The notes beneath the pieces were generated by a model that had not been told where the DNA came from, made no database searches, and worked only from the letters and a program-made list of their open reading frames with translations. From Bryoerythrophyllum caledonicum (taxonomy: Eukaryota; Streptophyta; Bryopsida; Pottiales; Pottiaceae): 64,000 nt of DNA. Positions within the stretch are counted from its first letter, which is position 1, and each line of letters begins with the position of its first letter. The stretch lies in the NCBI GenBank assembly GCA_963971425.1, contig OZ020526.1, positions 62,001 through 126,000 of the forward strand. Reading direction: 5' to 3'. This document shows positions 41,024 to 52,976 of the stretch, in pieces. A program made the position numbers and the translations under genes.

Positions 41024-43471
41024 CTAGAAATCCGAGAAGTTCGAAGAAGTTGGTAGAGGGATTTCTCTGAGTTGAAGTCGATGCCTCTCATTGTCAGGCC
41101 TCACCGTTAAGAACTGCACTGACCTCTTTCCATCAACACTTCGGATACGGGCATAATGAGACCCGTCATCCAACACCTTGGTTTCCATTCGTGAAGCAGT
41201 GATAAATGGTTGGCCCAAAATTATCGGATAGGCGCTCACATTTTGAACAAAGAAATTTTGTTCAACCTCTACATCTCCAATCTTCGTGAGTACTGCAGGG
41301 CAAGCACCATGCAACCGAGTCCGTCCACTATTAGCTGCTCTCATGACCCAACCATGATCCGTGTCGATTGGCCATTTGCCCTTCTCATAGACATTTCGAG
41401 ATATTATGTTAATCTCTGAACCATGATCAACAAGGGCTAAAACGTGGTCATCGATCCCTCCGAGCTTTATCTTCGTTTCAGTAGTGGCCCTAGCCCAAAA
41501 TGGTAGATCGAACTCAATCTTCTCTTCATTTTCTTTCATGTTGGGAAGATCATAAGAGAATTGAAAGGTTCGTGCTTCCTCCTTGGAAACTTCTTCTTCT
41601 TGACCTATTGGCTCACCCATCATAGCAAATACCTCACCAATCTCTGTCTCTTCATCTTCGGTCATGTGAGTATCTAAAGCTCTGACCATCACAGCCTCAG
41701 CTGTCATCTGCCTCTTCCTCTTGATAATGTCAATGATTAACTCATGGAAATCTTTCTTGGCTATGCCAAGTGCTTCTCTCAATGTAAATTCGATCTTGGC
41801 ATCCAAGATCCTTTCCTCCAATATCCCTTTCAGGTCAATAGAGGTCTCAATGTCTGACTGTAGCTTATAAGCAGGCATTTTTCCCTTCACCTTGGTAGAG
41901 TCTCCTTTTTCTTCTCCTCTTTTGCTATCACTGGAATGTCTGCTTGGCCCATCCTTCTCTTTCTCTTTATTCTTCTCCCACCATTCCTTTGGTAACGGTG
42001 CATCACTAGGGCGCATAGTACTAGGGTCCGACGGCTTCGAACGTGTAGGAACCCTCTTTCTCATCTCTTTTGCAGGCTCATTCTGCACTGGAGATCTTCT
42101 CTTTGCTTCTGGCTCAACACCATCGTCAGCATCAAGTCTTACACGTTTTTCTTCAACAGAGGCCTCGCGGAGCTCATCATTATCCTTTTCTTCATACATA
42201 AATGCCCTGATGCTATTTGCATCAACTGGATCTTCCCATCTAGTTGCATTTCTGATGGCTTGAGTTCCTCTCTTCATTAATATTTGAGTTTGAACAGATA
42301 AAATTTTATCTGAATGGTGCTCAACTTGAATGTGGTAAGTATCAGCCTCATGCATTTGTACGTAGCTGGATCTTGCCATCTTCTCTTCCATGAGCTTCCT
42401 CATTCCTCCTCTTCCAAAATTGGTCCCCAATGGAGAGTTTGTTGAGGCATCGTGAATCTTTCCATCTTTGTAGTAGACATGGACATTCTTGAGTGCCTCT
42501 TCATACGATTCACAGCCTCTGAGATTGTGCTCAGTCTCTTCATCACACCAAACACACCTCCTTGAATATTTTCTCGCACCTTCAGATGGTTGGGAAGAAG
42601 AAGCTCCTCTAGCCTTCTTCAACTCAGTAAATTCCACCCTTAGCTCTCGAAAACCCTTAATAAGTTCTTCGAGGGCATTTCCTTCGGTGGTCTTAGTGGT
42701 CTTCAAGGTAGGTCCCGAAGTTGTCGAAGGTGTTGGGGCAAAAGACACTTTAAGAGACTTTGGTGTCTGAATAGGCTCCACTTCAACACCTCTTGACCTC
42801 ACACGCCTTTGTTTGGCCAAGAGAATCACCGTTTCTTCAACCCTCCTCCAATCATTGGTAAAGCCCCCTTCTGTCGTACGATCTCCAAGGAGTAGAAGAA
42901 GCTTGTCTTCAAGGGCAGCATCTGTAGCTTGGAGGAAAAGCTCTGCCTTCCTAGATTCCAAAAGGCGCCTCTCTGCCATGGGTAGTTGACTGAACTTCTT
43001 CTCAAAGTCTCTCAACAGCTCGTTGGAACCCATTGAATTCCCAGGCCGTTGCTCCACCCATTCAAGAAATGACCTCTTTGTCATTCTCTCAGAGTCTTCA
43101 TCAAAGTATTCATCTCTGAGCCACTCAGCAAAGTTTGGCCATGAAATGACCATCTCGCGGATCTCTTGCACCCGGTCGCGAATGTCAGGTACAACCGCCA
43201 TACCAAAGATGTGCATCATTTGATTGTCATCAACCTGATGCACTTCCATCTCACACACGTAGGTTCGCAAGAACTTAGAGATGTTCTTGCCATCAAACCT
43301 TCCAATCTTGGAAACAACAGCTTTAAGAGCCTTAGTGGCACCTTGTCCACCTTGATTTGCTCTATGTTGTTCCATGAATAGGGCCAAAGCCCCCAAAATG
43401 TCCTCCATGGGCATTTGGACTCCACCGATGCCTCTTCCTCCACCACCAGCAGTCCCATCAGCGTCTCCCAT
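41024..43471 (-). CDS. Element B gag-protease
   Basis: 815 residues with no interruption. The capsid-like part occupies about residues 45-230 (ISKFLRTYVCEMEVHQVD, FEKKFSQLPMAERRLL). One zinc knuckle of the form C-x2-C-x5-H-x4-C (CVWCDEETEHNLRGC) is followed by YYKDGKIHDAS and NFGRGGMRKLMEE, a context I know from fungal Ty3 gag. A long charged linker leads to an aspartic protease with ALVDHGSEINIIS (D-H-G, not the usual D-S/T-G) and YPIILGQPF. The ATG is only 49 bases from the LTR. The stop at 41024-41026 puts pol in a separate frame, so a frameshift or a second lesion lies between them. Confidence 0.88.
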   Translation of the reverse strand: MGDADGTAGGGGRGIGGVQMPMEDILGALALFMEQHRANQGGQGATKALKAVVSKIGRFDGKNISKFLRTYVCEMEVHQVDDNQMMHIFGMAVVPDIRDRVQEIREMVISWPNFAEWLRDEYFDEDSERMTKRSFLEWVEQRPGNSMGSNELLRDFEKKFSQLPMAERRLLESRKAELFLQATDAALEDKLLLLLGDRTTEGGFTNDWRRVEETVILLAKQRRVRSRGVEVEPIQTPKSLKVSFAPTPSTTSGPTLKTTKTTEGNALEELIKGFRELRVEFTELKKARGASSSQPSEGARKYSRRCVWCDEETEHNLRGCESYEEALKNVHVYYKDGKIHDASTNSPLGTNFGRGGMRKLMEEKMARSSYVQMHEADTYHIQVEHHSDKILSVQTQILMKRGTQAIRNATRWEDPVDANSIRAFMYEEKDNDELREASVEEKRVRLDADDGVEPEAKRRSPVQNEPAKEMRKRVPTRSKPSDPSTMRPSDAPLPKEWWEKNKEKEKDGPSRHSSDSKRGEEKGDSTKVKGKMPAYKLQSDIETSIDLKGILEERILDAKIEFTLREALGIAKKDFHELIIDIIKRKRQMTAEAVMVRALDTHMTEDEETEIGEVFAMMGEPIGQEEEVSKEEARTFQFSYDLPNMKENEEKIEFDLPFWARATTETKIKLGGIDDHVLALVDHGSEINIISRNVYEKGKWPIDTDHGWVMRAANSGRTRLHGACPAVLTKIGDVEVEQNFFVQNVSAYPIILGQPFITASRMETKVLDDGSHYARIRSVDGKRSVQFLTVRPDNERHRLQLREIPLPTSSNFSDF

Positions 43472-43498
43472 AGCAAAACCACGCCAGTCGCCTCAAAG

Positions 43499-43520
43499 CT
43501 CTCTCAGTGGAAGCACCAAA
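43499..43520 (-). other. Candidate primer-binding site of element B
   Basis: Directly after the 5' LTR the minus strand reads TTTGGTGCTTCCACTGAGAG. From the TGG it could pair with a tRNA whose acceptor 3' strand reads TGGAAGC, perhaps a tRNA-Thr. This is from memory and needs checking against the tRNAs of the genome. Confidence 0.55.
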
Positions 43521-45424
43521 TGTCGTGTAGAGAGGGGAGCGCTTTGAGAATACGCGAGGTATCTGGCTGCGACTTCGTATAGTCTGCTACGGAGTTCTGT
43601 CAAATCTTGTGGTCTTCGGTCTTCAGTCTTCAGTCTTCAGTCTTCAATCTTCAAACTCCTCCCCGTTGGCCTATCCTGTGGTGGCTCTAAAGGGTTAAGG
43701 GTAAAGGTGGGTGATAAGAAACCACGGCCTCGGACGGGTAAAACGGGACGGCCAGACCACAAGCTGAAACCGTCCGAAAGATTGGCTCCTAAAATTCAAA
43801 CCCACGGTGACCAGCAAACGTGCCTCACCGGTGGGAACGACATAAACACGACCGTGTGGGCAATTAACCCCACTTCGCCGCAACAAAGTTTACAAGAACA
43901 GAATTGAAATACAATTAGCCTCCAAAACTGGCTTGGAATCACAAAAAAAGAAATCGGACCACAAGCCACAACACACTTGTCCCCATCTTCTCTTCTCTTC
44001 AATCCTCAAGTCTTCAATTCTTCCATCTTTCAACTCCAAAGTCTTCAAGTGTTCAAAAACACTAAGAAACTCAAAAGAAGCGTTCAAAAACACAATGGAA
44101 AAGTTTCACCAAGGCTGTAACCTTCAAACAAGTGACACCGATGACTCAAAACTTCAAATACTAAGTGTAATAGCTCTCTGGAAAGCTAATTCAGACAACT
44201 AACACTCCTCCAAATTTCAAGTCAATCTAAACTACTGTCCGAAAGATATACGAGTTCAAAGTTCTGCCCCTCCAGATATTCAATCGCTCATAACTTCTTC
44301 TTCAAAACTCCAAATCTCAATTGTATTAACTTTTTGAAGAGCTATGACCATGGTTTATGCACTTTCCAATTTTCAAACAATTCCAAACTACTGTCCAAAA
44401 GTTATGGACAATCAAAGTTCTGCCTACCCCTATTCATTCAAATCTCTATAACTTCTTGCTCACAACTCCAAATCTCAATTGTAATATTTTTCTATAAAGC
44501 TAAGATAGAGATGCACAATCCCTCAAAATCTCAAATCAAATTGAGAACTACAGAAAAAGTTGTGGCTCCTCGAAACCTCTGCCCCTCAATGGATGGCCTC
44601 GGGTTTTCACAGAATTAAAACCTCAATAACTTTTTCTCTACAACTCCGAATTCAAATTTTAAAACGAGTATGGAAAGCTCTTGAAACAAGAAACAAGATC
44701 ACAAATTTTCAATTCCATAGCATTCAAGCTCAACGAGTTACACACAGTCAAAGTTCTGCTCCAAACCCTTGCTCTCTCACCCGCACACACACACACACTC
44801 ACTCACTAAAAAATCTCTTTTCCAACATTTTCACCTCAAGTGGACGTGGGCACTCCAGCCCATGTCACCCTATCCAAAGTACCCCACAAGGTACTTTGCT
44901 ACTTTCTTATCCTTTCCACTTTCAACCACATAAATCCCCTAGTCTTTTATTTATTGGAAGACTAAAAATTTAGACCTTCCAACCAACAAGATAAATAAAA
45001 TAAAATAAAAATAACTAAAAAACAAATAAATAAAAACTTATCGTAAGATAGCTGATGGAACGGACGTATAAAGGTGTTGATTCGCACAACCTGATCGCCA
45101 AGTCGTGGACTTGGTTGGCTGGAAATGTTGTGGTCAGTGGCCGCCGCCAGTCCGGGTTCGAACCCGATCGAGCCCGTCGAGTGGTTGAGCGGCCCACGGC
45201 TTGGCTCGCTAGTGAGGCAGGAAAAATACCAGTCAACCCGCTACCTACCCCCCTGAGCAGTGACAAGAGCGGTGCAGCACCTACATGCTAACACTTGCCC
45301 AAATCCTCAAACCGTGGTTCTCACCACGACCAAACCATTTTATCCCAACTCCTTACTTATTAAAATCCACACATATAAAGACTAATATTTGTATGTACAT
45401 GATGGAAGAATTTCCATCAGGACA
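43521..45424 (-). repeat. 5' LTR of element B
   Basis: It is identical to 35486-37389 apart from about four substitutions (for example at 43711, 43915 and 45389 by alignment). It contains a palindromic GGGTTCGAACCC (about 45155) that looks like a Pol III B box; no complete tRNA or SINE is attached. Its outer flank begins CCGG. Confidence 0.93.
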
Positions 45425-46059
45425 CCGGTGTGCGAGAGCACTCGTGAGGGTGCAACGAGTTGGAGGTTCCGGCGAGATCGAGCGAGGAGGGCTGGAGTTC
45501 TCGGGTCTTGGGAGGTCTCTCCTCTTCTTTCCGTATGAGCTGGGATCGGTGCGTGAGCTCCGGCTCCTGTGTGCAACGAGCGAGAGGCTCCAGGTGCACA
45601 CCTCTGTGTGTGCGAGCTGGAGATCGGCGAGCGAGAGGAGCTCCTATGAGCGGCGGAGCTGGGAGTTCGGAGGCTGGACGCCGCGTTTTTTCTTTTTTTT
45701 TGTTTTTTTTTGCACCTGTGTGAGAGAGTGCGAGCAGGAGGACGGCATCGGAAATCGCGCGTGTCTATAGACACGCGCAGTAGGGTGCATGCTGGTTGCC
45801 GGAAGGAGGGAGAGCTGATGTTGGCAGACGCGCATCTGTGGGCGCAAGGAGAGACTCCAGTGGAGGAGTGCCGGTGCCTGAAGGCGGCGTCTGTGTGGGC
45901 GATTTCGGGGGACATGAGGTGTAAGGACCCTGTGGTGAGCGAGAAGAGGCTGCAGCGTTCGGACCAGGGAGTATTTCCTGGGTGAAGCTATTTTCCTTGA
46001 ATTCCCACATGCATGCGGTCGTAGTAGTTCCTTCCTTGTGTTGATTGAATTTGTGGGAT

Positions 46060-46110
46060 CTCTAAACCTGTGCGGAAGCGTTTGTAAATTTTTGCCAGAA
46101 TTAGGTATTT
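46060..46110 (+). promoter_or_regulatory. Decayed LTR motif with GCGGAAGCG (S3)
   Basis: This contains CTAAACCTGTGCGGAAGCG and then CCAGAATTAGG. The right arm of the S-family stem-loop is kept, and the left arm is mutated. Its position relative to the LTR end agrees with S1 and S2 and supports the S3 assignment. Confidence 0.5.
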
Positions 46111-46817
46111 GGCCACAAGTTCCATCAGAGCTGGACTGGTCCACAGCCCATTGATTTTATTTTGTATGCATAAGTTCGTCTTTGGGATCATGATGATGTG
46201 TTGAGATCGTTGGTGCATGAAAATTGCGTGTGATGGCTGATTCTATGTCCTCGGCCTGCTGATTTGGGTTCTTAGTGGTTCATTCAAGTTTGAAATGAGT
46301 TGCTGATCATTGTGAGAGGAAATTTTTCTGGATTCGGAGTCCCAAACCAAAAGATAAGTGCTGTTGAAGTTGCTGCCACAAAACAGGATCTGGATCAGGC
46401 CTGTTCAGCCGACCTAACTCGGAAATTAAAAAAAAATAAAAATAAAAAAAATAAATAAAAATAAAAAAAAATAAAAAAATAAAAAATAAAACAACCCAAC
46501 AAATAAAAATAAAGGAATAATAATAATGGAATTGATAATAAATGTCACATAACAAATAATTAAATAATTACTTAGATCTATTTAGATTTATCCTGAGTTA
46601 AGTATTTGATTACAAGGGAAGGTTAATCGAGTTCACTTAACTGGGTTAAGATAATAGTATTATTAAATTCTAAATATATAAATGGATACGCCAAAGATCC
46701 AAATCCAGTAAAAGTAGAATGTATGGTTAAGCATAAGGAATGGTTTAAGTGGTGTAATAATAGGACCTTGTGGGTTTAAAAATTGATTCTCTTAGGGGGT
46801 TTCTTTTTGGGCTTACA

Positions 46818-47292
46818 CCAACAAATGTGTAGGGAGGAACGAAAAACAAAAGAAGAAAACCTGAACCAGTTGAGAACAGTTAGGGCGGAATTGAGACCTA
46901 AGACTCAAAGGGATACGGTAAGGAGAAAGGGTGTTGCTGGAAATTAGATCTGGACATCCAGTGGGAAATGAACAAAAATGGAAGTAGTGGCTGGACGAGT
47001 GTTATCCCGGGGAGAATGTTGGCAGAGAACATCTGACGGCGAAAGACATGATCTAGAACCGGGAAAGGACCTAACCTGAATGAAGAGCATGTACTACTGA
47101 CTACTGGTATGAGTGGGGTGATTTGGGTGTAGACACAGGACAGTGGCAGAGACCAGAACAGGTGCATGTTACAATAGCAGTACCGAAGGAGGTAACTGAC
47201 TGGAGGACCACACACTCGGTTACTGGAGAAGCACACTGCTGGAGTGATACAACAGAAAAATCGCAATATACAGTGGTAGCACTTGCTACAGG
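46818..47292 (+). other. Leader-like region before copy 2 gag
   Basis: No supported gene. It may be the native 5' leader of element A, which has no counterpart in copy 1 because the hAT insertion and what follows replaced it. No LTR of the 867-bp type is found here, so copy 2 is either truncated or its LTR lies before S3. Confidence 0.4.
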
Positions 47293-50200
47293 ATGGAGGG
47301 CGACTATGAAGGTCTTGACATGGAGCTCGCAGCAAGATTCCAAGCACAGCAAGAGAGGAGACGAATCCTACCGAGGATTCAAGAGCAGACAGTAGAGGCA
47401 GACGACACTACAGGATACCGGAACCCAAGCTCAGAGGAGAGTACGGCGAACCGGAGGCAACCAGTAGACATGGAGGTGATTGGTGATAATTCATCACCGG
47501 GGGCATACGATTTGCCCCCGAGAAGACTAGACGAACCCGGAGATCTAGGAGAGCTCCCGATCCGGACAAGGCAGGACAACAGAGAAGCAGAGGGAGCACA
47601 AGAGATGAACCGGAGGGAGTTTGGAGTCCACGAAGGCACACTCCACCACCGATGGGAGCCGGTTCAGACAAATATCAGCATGCTGGTCAATGATCCAGAC
47701 CTAGAGGAGAGGATGGATCTCCGGGCATGGGAAAGACCGCCAACTCCAAGAAACGAAGCTCAAACTCCAGACAATCTGCGTGCAAGTCTAGACGAGATGA
47801 GCCAGAGGTTGGGGCAAGAATATCCTAAGAGATACGGTCCAGACATGGGACGTTCGGGTCCAGTTCTGAGACATCCTGGACCATACCAGCACAGGAAACC
47901 AACCGTCCACTTCAGAGAAGATGATTTTGACCATGATCCAGAGTTCATAGCGGAACAAAGGCGCATGTTGGACGAATTTAAGGCTCATTAGAGAGCAGAG
48001 AAGGAGGCTAGATGTCAACGGACACAAGGAGATACAATACAGCAGAACCGAAATCAGTGGGGCTATCTGACAAGGTCCGGACCTGAACTTCCGGAAGCTA
48101 TGCGGCTACTGCAAGAGCAGACACAACGTCAGGATGCAGAAAAAGCATGGCACGACGAGCAACGACGCCAGGAAGTCCAGAGGGTCGAAGACATTCAGCG
48201 GCGGAAAGAAGTAGCTCGGCGGAACACTTTCCAGTGGTGGGAAGAGTGGCGGAGCGCTGCTGAGCCATCTACGGAAGCACCAAAACTGGACCCGTTAAGA
48301 AGATGGCGACACTTTTCAGAAACCGGCCCTCCAGATTATCTGGGAGGCTCATCCAGACCACCAGGCCCAGAAGAACGGGAATACATGGACCAGAGGCCCT
48401 CCAAGACAGTGGGAGCCGCATCAGCGTCCTGACCTAGCGGTATGGAAGTAGGTCCGGGAAGGCCATTCCATCCAACTGGAAACCCACGAAGGCCACCAGA
48501 ACCGGCGAATTATATGGAGCAGCCGTATGTGGACACCTATCCTATGGTCTACCCGCCTCAGGTCAGTCGACCAGAGCCTACACCCACGGCAACAGAATTT
48601 ATCCGAATGGGTCGACCTCCAAGTCTGGCTCCAAAACCAAATCCCAGCTATCCACCAATGGTGGATGACAGATTGCTATACACTGGAGAAGCAGGTCACC
48701 GAGGACCTATCCGGAGATATCCAGAACCAACGTATCTTCCACCACATTATTCAGCTGGACCTTCAGCAACAGGCCCAACCTGGCGTACAGTAGGACCTCC
48801 GGCAGCAGCTCCAATCTGGAGAACCACAGCACCTCCGGTGGTGGTACCGAATAGGAAACCCCTACCGTATACCAAGAACAAAGAAGGGAGCAACCCAGAT
48901 GCTCACATACTCCAGTTTGAGCGAACATTATGGCACAATGGGGAAACCGACGAACAAGTTATCATCAACTTGTTCGGAACCACATTAGGCGACAAGGTTG
49001 GGGCCTGGTATGAGACCTACTTGGAGAATCACCTTTAGTGTTCATGGATAGAAATCAAGGCAGCATTCTGGAAACGCTACAGGAGCCAAACTACTGATGA
49101 AGCCGTGTACCGTGAGCTGAAGTCTTTCGCCCAGCAGGTGGGAGAAAAAGTCCAGGATTATTATGACCGGTTCATGACATTAATGAAATGTCTACAGTCG
49201 GATCCAGGAGAGGGCTTCCGGATTACCAACTTCAGAGCTGGACTTTTGGAGTACATCAAGTTTACCACAAGTATTGCACCGGCTCGGACTTTGACAGAGT
49301 TGCTTGATGCAGCACTTCGATGCGAGGAGAATTGTACGGACCTGAATGGTAAAACAACAGGCATTGAGATCCGGAGAAATGACTCCAGTGGCAAGGGTGG
49401 CGGCACCACAAGTAAGGCGGTCACTCCAGAAGCGCCCAAGAAATTCTGCACCCGTTGCAAACGTGCAGGACATCTGGAGCCTGATTGTTGGTTTAATCCA
49501 GATAATCCACAAGGATTGCCTCGTAGAACCACGGAAGGAGCACCGGTGAATGTCAATGAAGTCCGGATCCAGCCCGAGTCGAACCAAGGCACACAACCGA
49601 ACTCTTCCGGAAGCTACTCCAGACCAGGATATTCGCGCTCTGGAGGTGGAGACTCTAATTATAACCGGCTTGAAGTTTGCCACTTATGCGGTCAACCGGG
49701 GCACCGGAGATACAACTGTCCATGCAAGAAAGAGTGGGAGGAGTTTCTGGCCACGACGGCTAAGACCAAGGCTAATCCAACCCATCACGCCAGCAACGTG
49801 GAGATCCAGCTACTGGAGGAAGCAGATCCAGTTGCAGTAGCCAGCCTGACTAGAGCTCAGCCTCTCAAAGCAGGATTAGCATCTCCAGACAAGGAAGACC
49901 GAGCCCCTAAACCCAGGAGTGCTTGGACTAAGGCGGACTGGAAAGAAGAAGAGAGATTGCGGAACGAGATGATGGATACTATTAAGGAGATACAAGAGCG
50001 GGAACATGCCGATCAAGGAACGACCTCTACCCAGCCCAATCAAGACCCAGACAAGGAAGCTATACCTTCCTCTTCGGAAGATTGGATGGAATTTCCAGAC
50101 TCTTGTGTTCTGGAGAGTCCAGTCCGGATCAAGGAGACCTCACCAAGCGAATTACCTACGTCCGGAGGTTCAACAGACATCATTCCTGGAGTTGGAAGGA

Positions 50201-50643
50201 AGATATTACAGAGTCCAGTAACGGTGACTCTAGGGCAGCTATTGCACATGGCTCCCAACCTCAGGGACTTTATGAAAACTCATTTGTTTCCCTCTCCAGA
50301 ACCACAGCCAATTCCAGACCTGAGTCCCAATCCAGATCAATCCAGGGTACAGCGTCCAGTTTCCAGTGCCGCAGTGGATGTTGACCGGAACCTGCCTGTA
50401 CTGCGCGTACAAATAGGAACTGGAGCATTGGAGAATGTTCTGTTGGATGGAGGATCTAGGGTTAACCTCATCACGAACGAGGAGCGGAAGCGTCTTGGCC
50501 TAAGCGACCCACAAGCTGCACCATACAGATTACGTATGGCAGACCAGACGGTTGTGGAATCGGTGGGACTTATCCGGAATGTCAAGATTCACATTCATGG
50601 AATCCCATACATGATCAGTCTTACGGTGATCAAGAACAAAGAG
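47293..50643 (+). pseudogene. Element A copy 2 gag and protease N-terminus
   Basis: One reading frame from the ATG at 47293 to the S1 LTR, interrupted by three nonsense codons: TAG 47989-47991, TGA 48430-48432 and TAG 49036-49038. There is no frameshift. It contains the charged N-terminal region, the Pro-rich part, capsid, two CCHC knuckles (CTRCKRAGHLEPDC, CHLCGQPGHRRYNC) and the D-G-G-S protease site at about 50450. This copy shows the native start and an uninterrupted S2 target site. All three stops are also in copy 1. Two of them read as CAG-to-TAG changes. Confidence 0.9.
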
Positions 50644-52976
50644 TGTGAGCAGCCAAAACGGCTCCCGACGATGAATGGACCGCACATCAATTGTGTTAGG
50701 TTCAACTAGTAGTTGAAGTGGGTAATCCAATAAGATTAACCCATGATTTTTGATCAATATGGCTAAATGGCCTTTCCATTCACTAATTTCTTAAATAGGA
50801 GCCACTTTATGGCAACCACGGGTTTTATTAAGTTAACCAAAAAAAAATAAAAAATTAGGGAAGGAAAAATGAAGAGAAGACTAGAGATGGAAAAAGAAAA
50901 CAAAAACAAAAACAATAAAAAAGAAAGAAAGTAAAGTGGTGGAGGAAACCACGGGGAAAAATTAGGAGAAGAAGAAGAATGATGATGAGGAGAAGTAGAA
51001 AAAAAAAAAAAGGGTCCAAAAGAAGTGGGAAACGCCCTCACCATCACTTGGTAACTTAATCCTAACCCCAAGCAAGGGGAATTCCATTTAGGTAGATTAA
51101 ATTAGATTTAGCACCTTTGGAATTTAGCTAATAGCTCACTTATTGAGATCATGCACATCCATGTGGCATGGAGTCAATGTTTAGATTTAGATATTCCTTG
51201 GTTAGTGGGACACCCACTCTTGTTAAATGCAAGGGTGGCACGGAATTAGTAGATATAGGTTTAATAGGTTTTGTAAGGAGTAAGCCATTAATGAAAGAAG
51301 GCAAAAGGCGGCGGGGAACTTTTTTTGGGAACTCAAGGAGAACGAAGGCTGGGGGGTTACTCCCTGGAGCGATGGCATTCGGCTAGAGAGGCGTAGGAAA
51401 AGAGGGAACAGGTGGTGTAGAGAGAATGTACAAGAAGAGGAACTGAGGAATGAGAGCCGGAAGCCCCGGCCACTGGAAGTGCGAATTAGGTGAGGACAGG
51501 AGCTGAACCGGGAACGAAGAGGACGAGATCACGAAGAACAGGACCAGCACACGAAGAGGAGGCTATCACGAAGAAGAGGACCAGCACACGAAGAGGACAA
51601 GATCACGAAGAAGAGGACCAACACACGAAGAGGACGAGATCACAAAGAAGACCACCAGCACACGAAGAGGACGAGATCACGAAGAAGAGGACCAACACAC
51701 AAAGAGGACGAGATCACGAGGAAGAGGACCAATACACGAAGAGGAGGCTATCATGACGAAGAGGACCAGCACACGAAGAGGAGGCTATAACGAAGAAGAG
51801 GACCAGCCCACGAAGAAGAGGCTATCACGAAGAAGAGGACCAGCACACGAAGAGGACGAGATCACGAAGAAGAGGACCAGCACACGAAGAGGACGAGATC
51901 ACGAAGAAGAGGACGAGATCACGAAGAAGAGGACCAGCACATGAAGAGGACGAGATCACGAGGAAGAGGACCAGCACACGAAGAGGAGGCTATCACGAAG
52001 AAGAGGACCAGCACACGAAGAAGAAGATCAACGAAGAAGAGGACGAGATCACGAAGAAGATGACCAGCACACAAAGAGCAGGCTATCACAAAGAAGAGGA
52101 CCAGCACACGAAGAGGAGGCTATCACAAAGAAGAGGACCAGTGAACTGAAGGAACGAGGGTGAATTGAATCGAATCAAGGAGTCCCTCCCTTCCCCCGAC
52201 TAATAGTCAATTCCTTGTGCTTAAGGAAACCCTAATTTTTCTATTCACACACGTCACGCGGAAGCGCTGTCAAAATTTCACTAGAATTAGGGTTACAGTC
52301 GACTCCACTTAACTAGGTGATCACTCTATAAGAATAAGAGAACGCATCTAGATGCTCATGAGTAGCTTAGTGTTAAGGTGGGGTTAATGATGTGAAGTAT
52401 ATGGGCGTGCATGTGAATGTTTGGCTACAACTTTTGAGTAAACATGTATGTTGAAGGTGCACTGCTGGTCGCTGGCTGTGAGGTCCAGGGTCGAGTCAAA
52501 TGATTAATGGAAGGCTGCCATCATGTTGAGCATAAAAAACTAATAGGAATAGAAAAAACAAACATAAGAATCGGAGTTAGAGTCGAGGAGATAAGTAGGA
52601 TTATGACGTTGTAGGAGTAGGGAAGCCTGTCTGCTGCCAACTGGTCCCAGGGTCACACCTAAGCCTGAAACTGATCATTAAGGGTCTAATCAAGTTCGGA
52701 ATGCTGAAGTGAACCCATAAGAGTTGGAAACGTTGCATTCGGAGCCCTAGAGCAAAAGTTACACTTGTTCAAAGGTGGGTTCAATTAGAAGGCTGGATCA
52801 AGTCACCACCTCACTAAGTAACCACAAGGAACCCAAGTGAACATGAGATGTGTCACCATGCTTGTATAAGTTGTGTATGAATGGGCCGAGGATTGGTTAC
52901 ACAAGTAACTAGGCTCCGTATTAGAATCTTGTGTTCAAGGTATGCCACCCTTTAGGGGCGGTTTATTTGGCTCACA
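50644..52976 (+). repeat. Solo LTR S1 (copy in element A copy 2)
   Basis: Same insertion as 8867-11162, here 2333 bp. The right duplication is AGGAG (52977-52981). The left one reads AAGAG (50639-50643) through a single substitution; copy 1 keeps AGGAG on both sides. The minisatellite covers about 51520-52140 and the stem-loop 52227-52294. Longer than copy 1 through array length change. Confidence 0.85.
52227..52294 (+). promoter_or_regulatory. Conserved LTR stem-loop (S1, copy 2)
   Basis: Same arms and loop as 9550-9618, in plus orientation, with GCGGAAGCG at 52258-52266. Confidence 0.55.

Larger units (their letters stand above)
35486..45424 (-). mobile_element. Ty3/gypsy element B, fungal-type pol, nearly complete
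   Basis: Two 1904-bp LTRs (offset 8035, about four mismatches by eye) bound an internal region with gag-protease, RT-RNase H and integrase on the minus strand. LTR ends are TGTC/GACA. The flanks share CCGG on both sides; canonical ends give a 4-bp duplication, and shifting the boundary by one base would make it 5 bp. The low LTR divergence points to a recent insertion. Lesions: two TGG-to-TGA type stops in pol and a 19-bp tandem duplication before the pol frame. Confidence 0.92.
34326..46817 (+). repeat. Solo LTR S3 (decayed), split by element B
   Basis: The left end TGTGAGTGGCCAAAG resembles the S1 start, and the right end CTTAGGGGG...GGGCTTACA resembles the S1/S2 end. Without element B the two parts sum to about 2.55 kb, between S1 (2.3 kb) and S2 (2.8 kb). 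The conserved GCGGAAGCG motif lies about 745 bp before the right end, as in the other copies. No matching target duplication is visible (AAACC against CCAAC), so the copy is old or one end is misplaced. It has A-rich low complexity at 34890-34940 and 46427-46520. Confidence 0.6.
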
